Of a stretch of 64,000 bases of DNA, positions 46,045-55,296 are shown in pieces. Made by a program: the position numbers and the translations under genes. The notes beneath the pieces are model-generated. The model was not told the DNA's origin and did not search any database. It saw nothing but the letters and a program-made list of their open reading frames with translations. Within the stretch, counting starts at the first letter, position 1. Each line of letters starts with the position of its first letter. Source of the DNA: Sphingomonas sp. Its GTDB lineage: Bacteria; Pseudomonadota; Alphaproteobacteria; Sphingomonadales; Sphingomonadaceae. The stretch is taken from positions 310,001 through 374,000 of the forward strand of contig JAFKLY010000004.1 in NCBI GenBank assembly GCA_017304655.1. The letters are read 5' to 3'.

Positions 46045-46547
46045 TCTGGCTGGCGCTGATCGCGCAGGCCGGGCTGGCCAATACCGGCTATCTCTATCTG
46101 CCCTCGCCCGATCAGGCGCGGATCGACCGCAGCTTCTCGATGATCGCGATCGACACGCCGCTGATCCTCGCGCGGCCCCGCCTCAAGCCGGCGGTCAGCG
46201 GCGATTGCGCCACAGCCTGCGAGTGGATGGATCGGGACGGCGTGCGCTACAGCTTCCGGGGTGAGACGGCCGGTCGGCAGTATCTCGTCGCCAAGACGGT
46301 GCGGGCAGCCGACTATGTCTGGAAGTCCATTCCAGCACTCGGCATCGGCCAGGCGCGCGATCGGGCACTGGTGATCGCGGCGGTGCAGCGGCAAGTGCGC
46401 GGCCTCCGGCTCGATTGCGCGCCCGCAAGCGCTTCGGGCGGCACGGAAACCTGCCGCGCCGACCTCAAGCCCGGCTGGATCACCCTCTCCTTCCAGGCCG
46501 ACGGCAAGCTGATCGACGCGACGCTGGTGGGATATCCCGCGCCATGA
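46041..46547 (+). CDS. Conserved-looking protein of unknown function between aroA and cmk
   Basis: 168 residues; I do not recognise the family. The first 12 residues ([12 protein letters not shown]) are hydrophobic and may be a short signal or anchor. The rest is predicted as a compact domain with two Cys near the middle ([12 protein letters not shown]) and two more toward the end (LRLDCAP and TETCRAD), suggesting two disulfides if exported. It overlaps aroA by four bases (ATGA) and cmk by four bases, so it is certainly translated within the operon. Confidence 0.75.
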   Translation: MIWLALIAQAGLANTGYLYLPSPDQARIDRSFSMIAIDTPLILARPRLKPAVSGDCATACEWMDRDGVRYSFRGETAGRQYLVAKTVRAADYVWKSIPALGIGQARDRALVIAAVQRQVRGLRLDCAPASASGGTETCRADLKPGWITLSFQADGKLIDATLVGYPAP

Positions 46548-47173
46548 TCATTGCCGTCGATGGTCCGGCCGCTTCCGGCAAAGGCACGATCGCGCGCGCC
46601 CTCGCTGCGCATTATGGGCTCCCCCATCTCGATACCGGGCTGCTCTATCGCGCGGTCGGCGTCAGCGTGGCGCGGGCCGGCGGCGATCCGGACAGCGCCG
46701 AGGATGCAGCGGCAGCCTGCGCCTTCCCCGATAGTCTGCTGGCCGATCCGGCGCTGCGGACGGAAGAGGCCGGGCCGCTGGCGAGCCGCGTCTCGCGCCA
46801 TCCCGCTGTGCGCGCCGCGCTGCTGGAGCGCCAGCGCGCCTTTGCGCGGCAGCCCGGCGGGGCAGTGCTCGATGGGCGCGATATCGGCACGGTGATCGCG
46901 CCGGATGCCGATGCGAAACTTTACGTCACCGCCAGCGTCGCTGTCCGCGCACAGCGCCGGCATGACGAGCTCCTGCGACAGGGCGAGGACGTCCTGCTCG
47001 ATACGATTGCCGCCGATCTCACCGCCCGCGACGCGCGGGACATGGGCCGCGTCGATGCGCCGCTGATGCAGGCAGAGGATGCGGACTTGCTCGACACGAG
47101 CAATTTGAGTATAGGCGCGGCCGTTCAGCGTGCGATTGCGCTCGTGGATATTCGCCTGAAGGGCCGCTCCTAG
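46544..47173 (+). CDS. cmk: Cytidylate kinase
   Basis: Phosphorylates CMP and dCMP to the diphosphates. 209 residues from ATG 46544 ([20 protein letters not shown], containing the P-loop), with [11 protein letters not shown] for nucleotide binding and [20 protein letters not shown]. It overlaps the preceding gene by four bases. The aroA-cmk-rpsA order is conserved in many proteobacteria. A strong intrinsic terminator follows the stop, so rpsA probably has its own promoter. Confidence 0.95.
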   Translation: MIIAVDGPAASGKGTIARALAAHYGLPHLDTGLLYRAVGVSVARAGGDPDSAEDAAAACAFPDSLLADPALRTEEAGPLASRVSRHPAVRAALLERQRAFARQPGGAVLDGRDIGTVIAPDADAKLYVTASVAVRAQRRHDELLRQGEDVLLDTIAADLTARDARDMGRVDAPLMQAEDADLLDTSNLSIGAAVQRAIALVDIRLKGRS

Positions 47174-47186
47174 CCGGTCCGGACGA

Positions 47187-47220
47187 GGCGCTCCGTGTTT
47201 GCGGGGCGCCCTTTTGCTTT
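47187..47220 (+). terminator. Intrinsic terminator after cmk
   Basis: Nine-base-pair stem GGCGCTCCG / CGGGGCGCC, TGTTTG loop, then CTTTTGCTTTT, 14 bases after the cmk stop. Confidence 0.85.
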
Positions 47221-47350
47221 TCCGGCATCAAGCGAACCACTGGCCTTTCGGGCGCCGGATGCCTGGCCGGCATGCGGTCGTCCGGGCAGTTTGGCCAAAG
47301 ACCGCCGGAGACAACCGGCTGGCCAGCAACGACTTGAAGGAACCATCTCC

Positions 47351-49051
47351 ATGGCCTCAACGGCAAACCCCACGCGCGACGATTTCGCCGCGCTTCTCAA
47401 CGAATCTCTCGGTGGTGCAGACGGCGGCTTCGAAGGCCGCGTCGTCAAGGGCACCGTCACCGCTCTCGAGAATGATCTGGCTGTCATCGACGTTGGCCTG
47501 AAGAGCGAAGGCCGCGTTCCGCTGCGCGAATTCGCCGCGCCCGGCCAGAAGGCTGACCTCAAGGTCGGCGACGAAGTCGAAGTCTATGTGGACCGTGTCG
47601 AGAACAGCAATGGCGAAGCCATGCTGTCGCGCGACCGCGCCCGCCGCGAAGCCGCCTGGGACAAGCTCGAATCCGAGTTCGCCGAGAATGCGCGCGTCGA
47701 AGGCGTCATCTTCGGTCGCGTCAAGGGCGGCTTCACGGTCGATCTCGACGGCGCCGTGGCGTTCCTTCCGGGCTCGCAGGTCGACATCCGCCCCGTGCGC
47801 GACGTCACGCCGCTCATGGACATTCCGCAGCCCTTCCAGATCCTCAAGATGGACCGTCGTCGCGGCAACATCGTCGTGTCGCGTCGCGCCATCCTGGAAG
47901 AGACCCGCGCCGAACAGCGCAGCGGCCTCATCCAGACGCTGAGCGAAGGCCAGATCATCGAGGGCGTGGTCAAGAACATCACCGATTACGGTGCGTTCGT
48001 TGACCTGGGCGGCATCGACGGCCTGCTGCACGTCACCGACCTCAGCTACAAGCGCATCAACCACCCGAGCGAGATGATCAACATCGGCGACACCGTCCGT
48101 GTCCAGATCATCCGCATCAATCGCGACACGCAGCGCATCAGCCTCGGCATGAAGCAGCTCGAGAGCGATCCGTGGGAAGGCGCTTCGGCCAAGTATCCGG
48201 TTGGCGCCAAGCTCTCCGGCCGCGTCACGAACATCACCGAATATGGTGCGTTCGTCGAGCTGGAGCCGGGCATCGAAGGCCTCGTCCACGTCTCGGAAAT
48301 GTCCTGGACCAAGAAGAACGTGCACCCCGGCAAGATCGTCTCCACCTCGCAGGAAGTGGACGTCATCGTGCTCGAGGTCGATGCCGAGAAGCGTCGCATC
48401 AGCCTTGGCCTCAAGCAGGCGATCTCGAACCCCTGGGAGAGCTTTGCGGAGCGTCACCCGGTTGGCTCGACCGTCGAGGGCGAAGTCAAGAACGCGACCG
48501 AGTTCGGCCTGTTCATCGGCCTGGACGGCGACGTCGACGGCATGGTCCACATGTCGGACATCGCCTGGGGCATTTCCGGCGAGGACGCGCTCAACCTGCA
48601 TCGCAAGGGCGAGGTCGTGACTGCGGTCGTGCTCGACGTCGATGTCGAGAAGGAGCGCATCAGCCTCGGCATGAAGCAGCTCGAGAAGGGCGCGCCGGCT
48701 GCCGGTGCGGTCCGTGGTTCGGGCATCAACAAGAACGAGACGGTCACCGTCACCGTGCTTGAGGTTCGCGATGGCGGCCTTGAGGTGCAGGCGGGCGACG
48801 ATGGCGTCACCGGCTTCATCAAGCGCAGCGACCTTGGCCGCGATCGTGACGAACAGCGTCCGGACCGCTTCCAGGTCGGCCAGAAGTTCGACGCGATGGT
48901 GATCGGCTTCGATCGCTCGAAGAAGCCGAACTTCTCGGTGAAGGCGCTGCAGATCGCCGAAGAGAAGGCCGCCGTGGCACAATATGGCTCGTCGGACAGC
49001 GGCGCATCGCTCGGCGACATCCTGGGCGAGGCCCTGAAGGCGAAGAACTAA
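47351..49051 (+). CDS. rpsA: 30S ribosomal protein S1
   Basis: mRNA-binding protein of the 30S subunit needed for initiation on structured or SD-poor mRNAs. 566 residues from ATG 47351 (AAGGAACC upstream) with six S1 OB-folds: around residues 20-90, 105-175, 190-260 (VVKNITDYGAFVDLGGIDGL), 275-345 (RVTNITEYGAFVELEPGIEG), 362-432 (VKNATEFGLFIGLDGDVDG) and 450-530. A longer in-frame reading is not S1-like. About 130 bases of leader follow the cmk terminator; S1 autoregulates its own translation in E. coli and may do so here. Confidence 0.97.
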   Translation: MASTANPTRDDFAALLNESLGGADGGFEGRVVKGTVTALENDLAVIDVGLKSEGRVPLREFAAPGQKADLKVGDEVEVYVDRVENSNGEAMLSRDRARREAAWDKLESEFAENARVEGVIFGRVKGGFTVDLDGAVAFLPGSQVDIRPVRDVTPLMDIPQPFQILKMDRRRGNIVVSRRAILEETRAEQRSGLIQTLSEGQIIEGVVKNITDYGAFVDLGGIDGLLHVTDLSYKRINHPSEMINIGDTVRVQIIRINRDTQRISLGMKQLESDPWEGASAKYPVGAKLSGRVTNITEYGAFVELEPGIEGLVHVSEMSWTKKNVHPGKIVSTSQEVDVIVLEVDAEKRRISLGLKQAISNPWESFAERHPVGSTVEGEVKNATEFGLFIGLDGDVDGMVHMSDIAWGISGEDALNLHRKGEVVTAVVLDVDVEKERISLGMKQLEKGAPAAGAVRGSGINKNETVTVTVLEVRDGGLEVQAGDDGVTGFIKRSDLGRDRDEQRPDRFQVGQKFDAMVIGFDRSKKPNFSVKALQIAEEKAAVAQYGSSDSGASLGDILGEALKAKN

Positions 49052-49086
49052 GCCTTCGCTTTCGCGGCACTCACCGCAAAATATAC

Positions 49087-49125
49087 CGGCCCGGTCGACC
49101 AGCGTCGACCGGGCCGTTTCATTTT
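49087..49125 (+). terminator. Intrinsic terminator after rpsA
   Basis: Perfect 13-base-pair inverted repeat CGGCCCGGTCGAC / GTCGACCGGGCCG, CAGC loop, then TTTCATTTT, 35 bases after the rpsA stop. Confidence 0.92.
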
Positions 49126-49270
49126 GGACGCTTTCCCTTGATTTCGCTTGATTTGAGGGATGCCTGTGGCAAATCCAGTCTGTTTCGGCCTGTCCGTTTC
49201 GGGGGAAATTAGGGCGGCCGCAGACAATCACTTGGGGGCAGGCTTCGGCCTAATTGGAAAGATTCCAGAG

Positions 49271-49552
49271 ATGATTCGATCGCAGCTCGTGCAAAAACTG
49301 GCAGTGCTTCATCCAGATCTCAACATTCAGGAAGTCGACCGCATCGTCGATATCGTGTTCGACTCTATCGGCGCGCGGCTCGCTGAGGGTGGCCGCGTCG
49401 AACTGCGCGGCTTCGGCGCATTCACGACGCGCTCGCGCGATGGCCGTACGGGCCGCAACCCGCGCACCGGCACGGCTGTCGTCGTTCCGCCCAAGCGCGT
49501 GCCGCATTTCAAGCCCGGCAAGGAAATGCGGGTTCGCCTCAACGCGCAGTAA
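49271..49552 (+). CDS. ihfB: Integration host factor beta subunit
   Basis: DNA-bending protein, partner of IHF-alpha, acting in recombination, replication and sigma-54 promoters. 93 residues from ATG 49271: MIRSQLVQKLAVLHPDLN, then VDIVFDSIGARLAEGGRVEL, RGFGAFTTRSRDGRTGRNPR with the conserved intercalating Pro, and PHFKPGKEMR. IHF-beta rather than HU is favoured by the RSQLVQ opening and by the rpsA-ihfB order, which is widespread in proteobacteria. An intrinsic terminator follows. Confidence 0.93.
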   Translation: MIRSQLVQKLAVLHPDLNIQEVDRIVDIVFDSIGARLAEGGRVELRGFGAFTTRSRDGRTGRNPRTGTAVVVPPKRVPHFKPGKEMRVRLNAQ

Positions 49553-49562
49553 CTGACGAGAG

Positions 49563-49590
49563 GACGCGCCTTCACTGGCGCGTCTTTCTC
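49563..49590 (+). terminator. Intrinsic terminator after ihfB
   Basis: GACGCGCC / GGCGCGTC stem with a TTCACT loop followed by TTTCTCTCC, 11 bases after the ihfB stop. Confidence 0.85.
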
Positions 49591-49669
49591 TCCTTGTGAG
49601 TGCCAAGGCTCTGGCACTGGGCCGATCCGCGTGGCATGGACGCACCCGCTCCCCGATGTTTGCGGGAAT

Positions 49670-49756
49670 GCGGACGTGGCGAAACCGGTAGACGCAGCAG
49701 ACTTAAAATCTGTTTCTCGGCTGAGAGTGCGGGTTCGAGTCCCGCCGTCCGCACCA
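49670..49756 (+). tRNA. tRNA-Leu (anticodon TAA)
   Basis: 87 nt, class II tRNA with a long variable arm (TTTCTCGGCTGAGAGT region) and encoded CCA. Acceptor GCGGACG pairs with CGTCCGC; anticodon loop CTTAAAA with TAA at the centre; T-loop GGTTCGAGTCC. Confidence 0.96.
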
Positions 49757-49841
49757 GCTGTCGCGCTGCGCCAGAGAGACAATCGGCCCGGCATCCGCAT
49801 TGCCAGTTGGCCCACTCCGCGTGCCGGGCTAGACGTGAGCC

Positions 49842-51329
49842 ATGTCGTGCAGACCGTTCAGCCGTTTGACACTCGCTTTGCCGAAGCGCGCGATCGCCGG
49901 CGGGCTCCTGCCCCTGTGCCTTCCATTCCTGCTCAGCGGCTGTCTGTCCCTCCAGGATGATCGGCCGATCGACGTCGATGTCATCGGATCGCAGCGCCAG
50001 ATCGCGGAGCCGCTGCGCGATTCCATGCCCGCTGCCGCCAAGGCGCTGCTCGGTGCGACGGCACAGGGGTTGCTCGCTTATGATGCGCGGGGAGACATCG
50101 TCGATGCGCTCGCGGAAAGCTGGATCGTCGAAGATGGCGGCAAGAGCTACATTTTTCGATTGAAGCGTCTCACCTGGCCGGACGGCAAGCCGGTCAAGGC
50201 TGAAGACGTCGTCCGCCTCCTGCGCGAACGTTTCCGGGCCAACCCCCTCTCGCTGGCGGGCCTCAAACCGGACGTGCTGGCCATGACCGACCGCGTGATC
50301 GAGATTCGGATCGACACGGCCCTGCCCACCTTCATCCAGCTCCTCGCCCAGCCCCAATTCGGCATCCTCAGCCGGCAGGGCGGCGCCGGGCCTTATCGAC
50401 CGGTGCGTAACGGCAATGTCGTCGCTCTGGCGCCGGTCAAAGCCGACGCCGATGCCGCCGATCCGGCACCGAGGGACAGGCGACGCCTGCATGTGGACCG
50501 GGCCGCGCTCGCCCTCGTGCGCTTCGAGGCTGGCCGGACTGATCTGGTGCTCGGCGGGCGCTTCCAACATCTGCCGCTCGTGCCTGCGACTGGCCTCACC
50601 GTGAAGGATCTCCGGGTTGATCCGGTGATCGGCCTGTTCGGCCTTGCCTTTACCGGCCCGTCCGATTTTCTCTCGAGCGCGGCCGTGCGGGACGCCCTGT
50701 CTCGCGTCATCGACCGGGCCGCCCTTGCCGAAGCCCTGGGTCTTCCGGGTTGGCAGACCGCCGATCGCCCCCTGCCCGCACCGCTCGGGCTCGATCGACA
50801 GCCCAGCGTTCCGGGCTGGAGCAGCCAAACGCCGGCTGATCGTCTCACCGCGGCGCGCGGCGTCATCCGCCGCTGGACGGAGAGCAATGGCGAGCCGCCT
50901 GTGCTCCGCGTCGCCCTGCCGGCCGGTCCGGGCGCAACCCGCCTGTTCCTGCGGCTCGCGCTCGATCTGGGGCAGCTTGGTCTGCGTCTCGACCGCGTGG
51001 CCCTCGACGAACCGGCCGATCTGCGCCTGATCGACGAAGTCGCGCCGTTCGACAGTGCGCTATGGTATTTGAGTCGCCTGGATTGCGCGGCCAAGGTGAG
51101 CTGCGATCCCGTAGCCTCCGCCCTGCTGGCCGAAGCCCGCAAGGCCGGGAATGAAGCGGATCAGGCGCGTCTGCTCAGTGAGGCCGAGGAAAAGACCATG
51201 GCCCATGCCGGGTTCATCCCGCTCGGTCTGCCGATCCGCTGGGCGCTGGTGAACCGGCGCCTCACCGGCTTCCAATTGTCGCCGCGCGGCATCCATCCAT
51301 TGAACAGGCTGGTCGCGGTCCCCAACTAG
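49842..51329 (+). CDS. Peptide/nickel-type ABC transporter substrate-binding lipoprotein
   Basis: 495 residues, SBP family 5 (OppA/DppA-like). A lipoprotein signal is visible (LPLCLPFLLSGC, lipid Cys about residue 34). The body follows the family: AAAKALLGATAQGLLAYDARGDIVDALAESW, LKRLTWPDGKPVKAEDVV, then a SSAAVRDALSRVIDRAALAEAL region. Such proteins deliver peptides or other solutes to an ABC importer, but no permease or ATPase gene is adjacent, so it may serve a distant transporter. It starts 86 bases after tRNA-Leu; DUF4112 follows 51 bases later. Confidence 0.85.
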   Translation: MSCRPFSRLTLALPKRAIAGGLLPLCLPFLLSGCLSLQDDRPIDVDVIGSQRQIAEPLRDSMPAAAKALLGATAQGLLAYDARGDIVDALAESWIVEDGGKSYIFRLKRLTWPDGKPVKAEDVVRLLRERFRANPLSLAGLKPDVLAMTDRVIEIRIDTALPTFIQLLAQPQFGILSRQGGAGPYRPVRNGNVVALAPVKADADAADPAPRDRRRLHVDRAALALVRFEAGRTDLVLGGRFQHLPLVPATGLTVKDLRVDPVIGLFGLAFTGPSDFLSSAAVRDALSRVIDRAALAEALGLPGWQTADRPLPAPLGLDRQPSVPGWSSQTPADRLTAARGVIRRWTESNGEPPVLRVALPAGPGATRLFLRLALDLGQLGLRLDRVALDEPADLRLIDEVAPFDSALWYLSRLDCAAKVSCDPVASALLAEARKAGNEADQARLLSEAEEKTMAHAGFIPLGLPIRWALVNRRLTGFQLSPRGIHPLNRLVAVPN

Positions 51330-51380
51330 GGGGCGCTGCCCGCGCAATGACGGGCCTGTTTGAGGATGGCTTGAACGACG

Positions 51381-51812
51381 ATGGCCAGGACCAGCCCACG
51401 CTTCGACGACATGATGGCGCAATTCGGCCAGATTCCGGGCTTCGGCCGGGACCCGCAGTCCGTGCGTCAGCGGATCGAGATGATGGAGCAATTGCTTGAA
51501 GGCGTGATGCATCTGCCGGGAACGCGAATGCGCGTCGGGCTGGATGCGCTGCTCGGCGTTATCCCGGTGATCGGCGATCTGATCTCGGCTGCGATGGGCG
51601 CCTGGATCGTGTGGGAAGCCCGCAATCTCGGCATGTCGCGCTGGCAGCTCATCCGCATGAGCGCCAATGTCGGCGTCGATACGGCAATCGGTGCAATCCC
51701 GCTGGTGGGCGACGTGTTCGACTTTGCGTTCCGGTCGAACTCCCGCAACTTGCGGATCATCCGCAAGCACCTCGACCGGCATCATCCGCAGACGGCGATC
51801 ATCGACGGCTAA
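51381..51812 (+). CDS. DUF4112 membrane protein
   Basis: 143 residues matching the DUF4112 pattern: a central pair of small-residue-rich hydrophobic stretches (VGLDALLGVIPVIGDLISAA and VGVDTAIGAIPLVGDVFDFA) that look like an internal repeat, followed by FRSNSRNLRIIRKHL. The repeated G-(L/I)P-(V/L)(I/V)GD motif is the family hallmark. Function unknown; probably inner membrane associated. Convergent with the RNase T2 gene. Confidence 0.87.
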   Translation: MARTSPRFDDMMAQFGQIPGFGRDPQSVRQRIEMMEQLLEGVMHLPGTRMRVGLDALLGVIPVIGDLISAAMGAWIVWEARNLGMSRWQLIRMSANVGVDTAIGAIPLVGDVFDFAFRSNSRNLRIIRKHLDRHHPQTAIIDG

Positions 51813-51818
51813 GCGCCC

Positions 51819-52550
51819 TCAGCCGGGCCGTCGAATCCTCAGGGCGCGCTCGCCATTCGCGCCGCGTGCCTGATTGGCCCGGCATGGCGCGAAACGCAGG
51901 CGCTGATCGAGGCACAGGCGCACTTCGTCGAGCCAGCCATCGCGCGTCACAGCGAGGCTGATCGCCTCCCGCCGCAGGGCCGGATTGGCTGATCGGTTGG
52001 CGGCCAGCAACGCATCGGTGAAGCGCGCCGCTGTCAGATCGGGATCCGTGGCCAGCGCTGCCATCTCCGGGAAACGCAGCTTGGCGTAGAGACCGCGCGC
52101 AAGATCGAAATAGCGCTCCGGTGTTCGGCTCATGCACACGCCATGCTTGGTCCACTGGTGCTGGAGCAGGCCGGCGGACGGCGTGGCACACAGATTGCGC
52201 CGGATGAGCGCGGGCGACAGGCGCTGCGCCGGCCGGCAATATTGCGGCCAGTCGCGCCCCTGACCATCCGGCCACAGGCCATGCAGGATGAAGCCGAAGC
52301 GGTTGGCCTCTCCGTCACACTGGAAGCCATCGGAGGCGCGCGCCCGGCTGCAATGCTCCGGCGACCAGCTCAACGCGAGCGTGTAGGAGCCGATAGCCAC
52401 GGTCCGCCGTTGCGAGGGCTGGACGGTCTCAACCCTTGGCACCGGAAGGACGCTGGGCAAGGTGCAGGCAGTCATCTGCGCATGCGCGGGCACGGCGACC
52501 AGTCCTGCGATCAGGACCGTCGCCGACCACCCGAGCGGGCGGCTAGCCAT
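51819..52550 (-). CDS. Ribonuclease T2-family protein
   Basis: 243-residue secreted RNase with signal peptide (cleavage after AHA, about residue 24). Both catalytic sequences are present: CAS1 FILHGLWPDGQG and CAS2 LLQHQWTKHGVCM, with their His residues, and several Cys for disulfides. T2 enzymes cleave RNA through 2',3'-cyclic phosphates, here in the periplasm or outside for nutrient scavenging. Its start overlaps the nadC end by eight bases, so translation is coupled to a NAD-biosynthesis gene, an odd pairing. Confidence 0.92.
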   Translation of the reverse strand: MASRPLGWSATVLIAGLVAVPAHAQMTACTLPSVLPVPRVETVQPSQRRTVAIGSYTLALSWSPEHCSRARASDGFQCDGEANRFGFILHGLWPDGQGRDWPQYCRPAQRLSPALIRRNLCATPSAGLLQHQWTKHGVCMSRTPERYFDLARGLYAKLRFPEMAALATDPDLTAARFTDALLAANRSANPALRREAISLAVTRDGWLDEVRLCLDQRLRFAPCRANQARGANGERALRIRRPG

Positions 52551-53403
52551 GCGTGAAGTCGAGGCCCACGTCGGCCGCCGGCGCGGACTGGGTCAGGCGC
52601 CCGACGCTGATATAGTCCACACCGGTTTCCGCCACGGCGCGGATATTCTCCAGGCGAATGCCGCCAGACGCTTCGGTCGGCACGCGCTTGCCGACCAGCG
52701 TCACGGCGCCGCGCAGCACTTCCGGCGGCATGTTGTCGAGCAGCAGATGGGTCGCGCCGGCCGCGATCGCCGGCTCGATCTGGTCGATCCGGTCCACCTC
52801 GACGATGATCTGCGCAATGCCCGCGGCCCGCGCCGCCCCGACAGCGGCCTCGACCGATCCGGCGACGGCGATGTGATTGTCCTTGATCATCGCCGCATCC
52901 CACAGGCCCATGCGGTGGTTCTTCGCGCCGCCCATGCGGGTCGCATATTTCTCCAGCACGCGCAGGCCGGGAATGGTCTTGCGGGTATCGAGCAAGGTTG
53001 CGCCGGTTCCCGCGATCCGGTCGACATAGCTGCGCGTCATCGTCGCGATGCCGGTCAGATGCTGGACGGTGTTGAGCGCCGAGCGTTCGGCGGTGAGCAT
53101 GGCCCGCGCCCGGCCATGCAGGCGCATCAGATCGGTCCCGGCAGGCACCTGATCGCCATCCGCCACCAGCGTCTCGATCTGCACATCGGGATCAAGCGCA
53201 CGGAAGAAGGCCTCGGCGATCGGCAGTCCGGCAACCGTCACGGCGTCCCGGCTGTCCATCACACCGGTGAACATCGCGCCGGCGGGAATGACGCTCTCGG
53301 AGGTGACATCCCGCCCGCCCGCTCCGAGCGGGCCGCCCAGATCCTCGGCGAGCGTTGAAGCGATGAAAGCGTCGAGATCGAAGCCGGGAAGGGAAAAGGT
53401 CAT
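52543..53403 (-). CDS. nadC: Quinolinate phosphoribosyltransferase (nicotinate-nucleotide pyrophosphorylase)
   Basis: Converts quinolinate and PRPP to nicotinate mononucleotide in de novo NAD synthesis. 286 residues with the family blocks EDLGG near residue 20, TAERSALNTVQHLTGIAT, LLDTRKTIPGLRVLEKYA, NHRMGLWDAAMIKDNHI and VEVDRIDQ, and C-terminal TEASGGIRLENI. Downstream of nadA by 45 bases on the same strand. Confidence 0.96.
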   Translation of the reverse strand: MTFSLPGFDLDAFIASTLAEDLGGPLGAGGRDVTSESVIPAGAMFTGVMDSRDAVTVAGLPIAEAFFRALDPDVQIETLVADGDQVPAGTDLMRLHGRARAMLTAERSALNTVQHLTGIATMTRSYVDRIAGTGATLLDTRKTIPGLRVLEKYATRMGGAKNHRMGLWDAAMIKDNHIAVAGSVEAAVGAARAAGIAQIIVEVDRIDQIEPAIAAGATHLLLDNMPPEVLRGAVTLVGKRVPTEASGGIRLENIRAVAETGVDYISVGRLTQSAPAADVGLDFTHG

Positions 53404-53448
53404 GCGCGCTCGCTCGCCTGATGGGAATGGAAATGGCGGCGGGCGCGC

Positions 53449-54444
53449 TCAGCGCGCGCCCACATCGCCCTTGCCGACCGTGCCGCTCGCCATTTCCAGC
53501 ATGCGGTCGAGCGGCTTTTTGGCGGCCACGCGCAGCGCCTCGTCCATTTCGATGCGGGGACCAAGGTCACGCAGCGAGATGTAAAGCTTCTCCAGCGTAT
53601 TGAGCGCCATATAGGGGCACACGTTGCAGTTGCAGTTGCCGTCCGCGCCGGGCGCACCGACGAAGGTCTTTTCCGGCACCGCCTTTTCCATCTGGTGGAT
53701 GATATGCGGCTCGGTCGCCACGATCAGCGTGTCGCCGGGCATCGCCTTGGCGAAGTTCAGGATGCCGCTGGTCGAGCCGACATAATCGGCATGGTCGATG
53801 ATCGCCGGCGGGCATTCCGGATGGGCCGCGACCGGCGCGCCGGGATATTGCGCCTTGAGCTTGAGCAGTTCCGTCTCGCTGAAGCTCTCATGCACGATGC
53901 ACACGCCCGGCCAGAGCAGCATGTCGCGCCCCAGCTTGCGGCTAATGTAGCCACCCAGATGCTTGTCCGGGCCGAAGATGATCTTCTGGTCCGCCGGCAA
54001 CTGGCTGATGATCTGCTCGGCCGAGGAGCTGGTGACGATGATGTCCGAGAGCGCCTTCACCTGCGCCGAGCAATTGATGTAGCTCAGCGCGATATGATCC
54101 GGGTGCGCCTCGCGGAACGCCTTGAACTGGGCGGGCGGGCAACTGTCCTCCAGCGAGCAGCCGGCGTCCATGTCCGGCAGGATCACGGTCTTTTCCGGCG
54201 AGAGGATCTTCGCCACCTCGGCCATGAAGCGCACACCGCAAAAGGCGATCACGTCTGCGTCCGTTTCCGCCGCCTTGCGAGACAGCTCCAGGCTATCGCC
54301 CACGAAGTCGGCCAGATCCTGAATCTCGGGCTTTTGATAATAATGCGCGAGGATCACGGCGTTGCGCTCCTTGCGCAGCCGGTTGATCTCGGCGAGCAGG
54401 TCAATGCCCTTCAGGCTCCCGCCTATGCCGCCTCGTGCATCCAT
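53449..54444 (-). CDS. nadA: Quinolinate synthase A
   Basis: [4Fe-4S] enzyme condensing iminoaspartate with dihydroxyacetone phosphate to quinolinate. 331 residues from ATG 54444 (GGGAGATTC upstream). Cluster Cys candidates lie in FCGVRFMAE, AAHPECPP and NCNVCPYMALN; ILAHYYQKPEIQDLADFVGDS is the family opening. nadB, which makes iminoaspartate, is not adjacent; L-aspartate oxidase or aspartate dehydrogenase must be elsewhere. Confidence 0.96.
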   Translation of the reverse strand: MDARGGIGGSLKGIDLLAEINRLRKERNAVILAHYYQKPEIQDLADFVGDSLELSRKAAETDADVIAFCGVRFMAEVAKILSPEKTVILPDMDAGCSLEDSCPPAQFKAFREAHPDHIALSYINCSAQVKALSDIIVTSSSAEQIISQLPADQKIIFGPDKHLGGYISRKLGRDMLLWPGVCIVHESFSETELLKLKAQYPGAPVAAHPECPPAIIDHADYVGSTSGILNFAKAMPGDTLIVATEPHIIHQMEKAVPEKTFVGAPGADGNCNCNVCPYMALNTLEKLYISLRDLGPRIEMDEALRVAAKKPLDRMLEMASGTVGKGDVGAR

Positions 54445-54498
54445 GGTCGAATCTCCCGCGTGAACCTGCCTCGCAGATGGCCCCATGGACGCGGGGGT

Positions 54499-55233
54499 TC
54501 AACCCGTAATCGTGTGCGCCAGTTCCGCAAAGGCCGGGATCGCGGCGAGCGGCCGGATCAGAAGGACGAAGACCGCAAGGACGGCCACACCCACGCCATA
54601 AGCGGGGTGGATGCGTCCGCGCGTGCGCAGATCATAGATCATGCCGGCACCGAAATAGAGCAGCAGCAGCGCCGAGATCGGCCAGACAACGCCCTCGCGC
54701 AGGATCGGCAGAGGCATCAGGCGCCCCCATGCCGGCCCGAGTACGATGATGGTGGCGCCCAGCATCAGCCGGCGGTGCCAGTCGGTGCGGCGCCGCAGGG
54801 CAATGCCCGCCCAGGCCGTGGCGGCGAAGGCAACGATATTGAGCCAGTCCATCGCGAGGAAGAACACGGGATCGAAAAAGGGCGGCGCCCGCCGCGTCCC
54901 AAGGGACCATGCCGTCGCCAGCAAGCCGACGATGAGCATCCAGCCGATCCACACCGCACCGACATGCCCCAGCCGGCGATGCGCCGCGACCTGCCTCTGC
55001 CAGATGAGGCCGGTCTGTGCGAGGAACAGCCCGACCCAGCTCATCATGGTGAGCGCGTGAACATGCACCCACCAGGGCGCGCCGAAACTCGAAAGACCGA
55101 TCAATCGCGCGAAACTGAAGCCGACGATCGCCGTTGCCGCGACCACGATCGCCATCACGAAGAAGAATGTCTTCTCGCTGTCCGGTGTCGTCGCGCTGTC
55201 TTGCCCTGAAGCGTCCGATGCTGAAATCGCCAT
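54499..55233 (-). CDS. Seven-helix-like integral membrane protein of unknown function
   Basis: 244 residues from ATG 55233, which has GGAGGGGG upstream. About seven hydrophobic segments are evident (FFFVMAIVVAATAIVGFSFA, VHALTMMSWVGLFLAQTGLI, VGAVWIGWMLIVGLLATAWS and so on). Conserved-looking His residues lie in HVHALTMMSW and HRRLGHVGAVW, a pattern reminiscent of DUF2306-like or haem-binding membrane proteins, but I do not recognise the family with confidence. It is 54 bases upstream of nadA. Confidence 0.78.
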   Translation of the reverse strand: MAISASDASGQDSATTPDSEKTFFFVMAIVVAATAIVGFSFARLIGLSSFGAPWWVHVHALTMMSWVGLFLAQTGLIWQRQVAAHRRLGHVGAVWIGWMLIVGLLATAWSLGTRRAPPFFDPVFFLAMDWLNIVAFAATAWAGIALRRRTDWHRRLMLGATIIVLGPAWGRLMPLPILREGVVWPISALLLLYFGAGMIYDLRTRGRIHPAYGVGVAVLAVFVLLIRPLAAIPAFAELAHTITG

Positions 55234-55296
55234 GGCTGGTCCGTCCCCCTCCAAGCCGTTGCGAGAGGTGGAAGATGCGCTCGTCGGACTTTGCCG

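Noticed and set aside
49631..49960. Frame across tRNA-Leu (GNADVAKPVDAADLKS...)
   Set aside because: Translation of the tRNA itself, a common mis-annotation.
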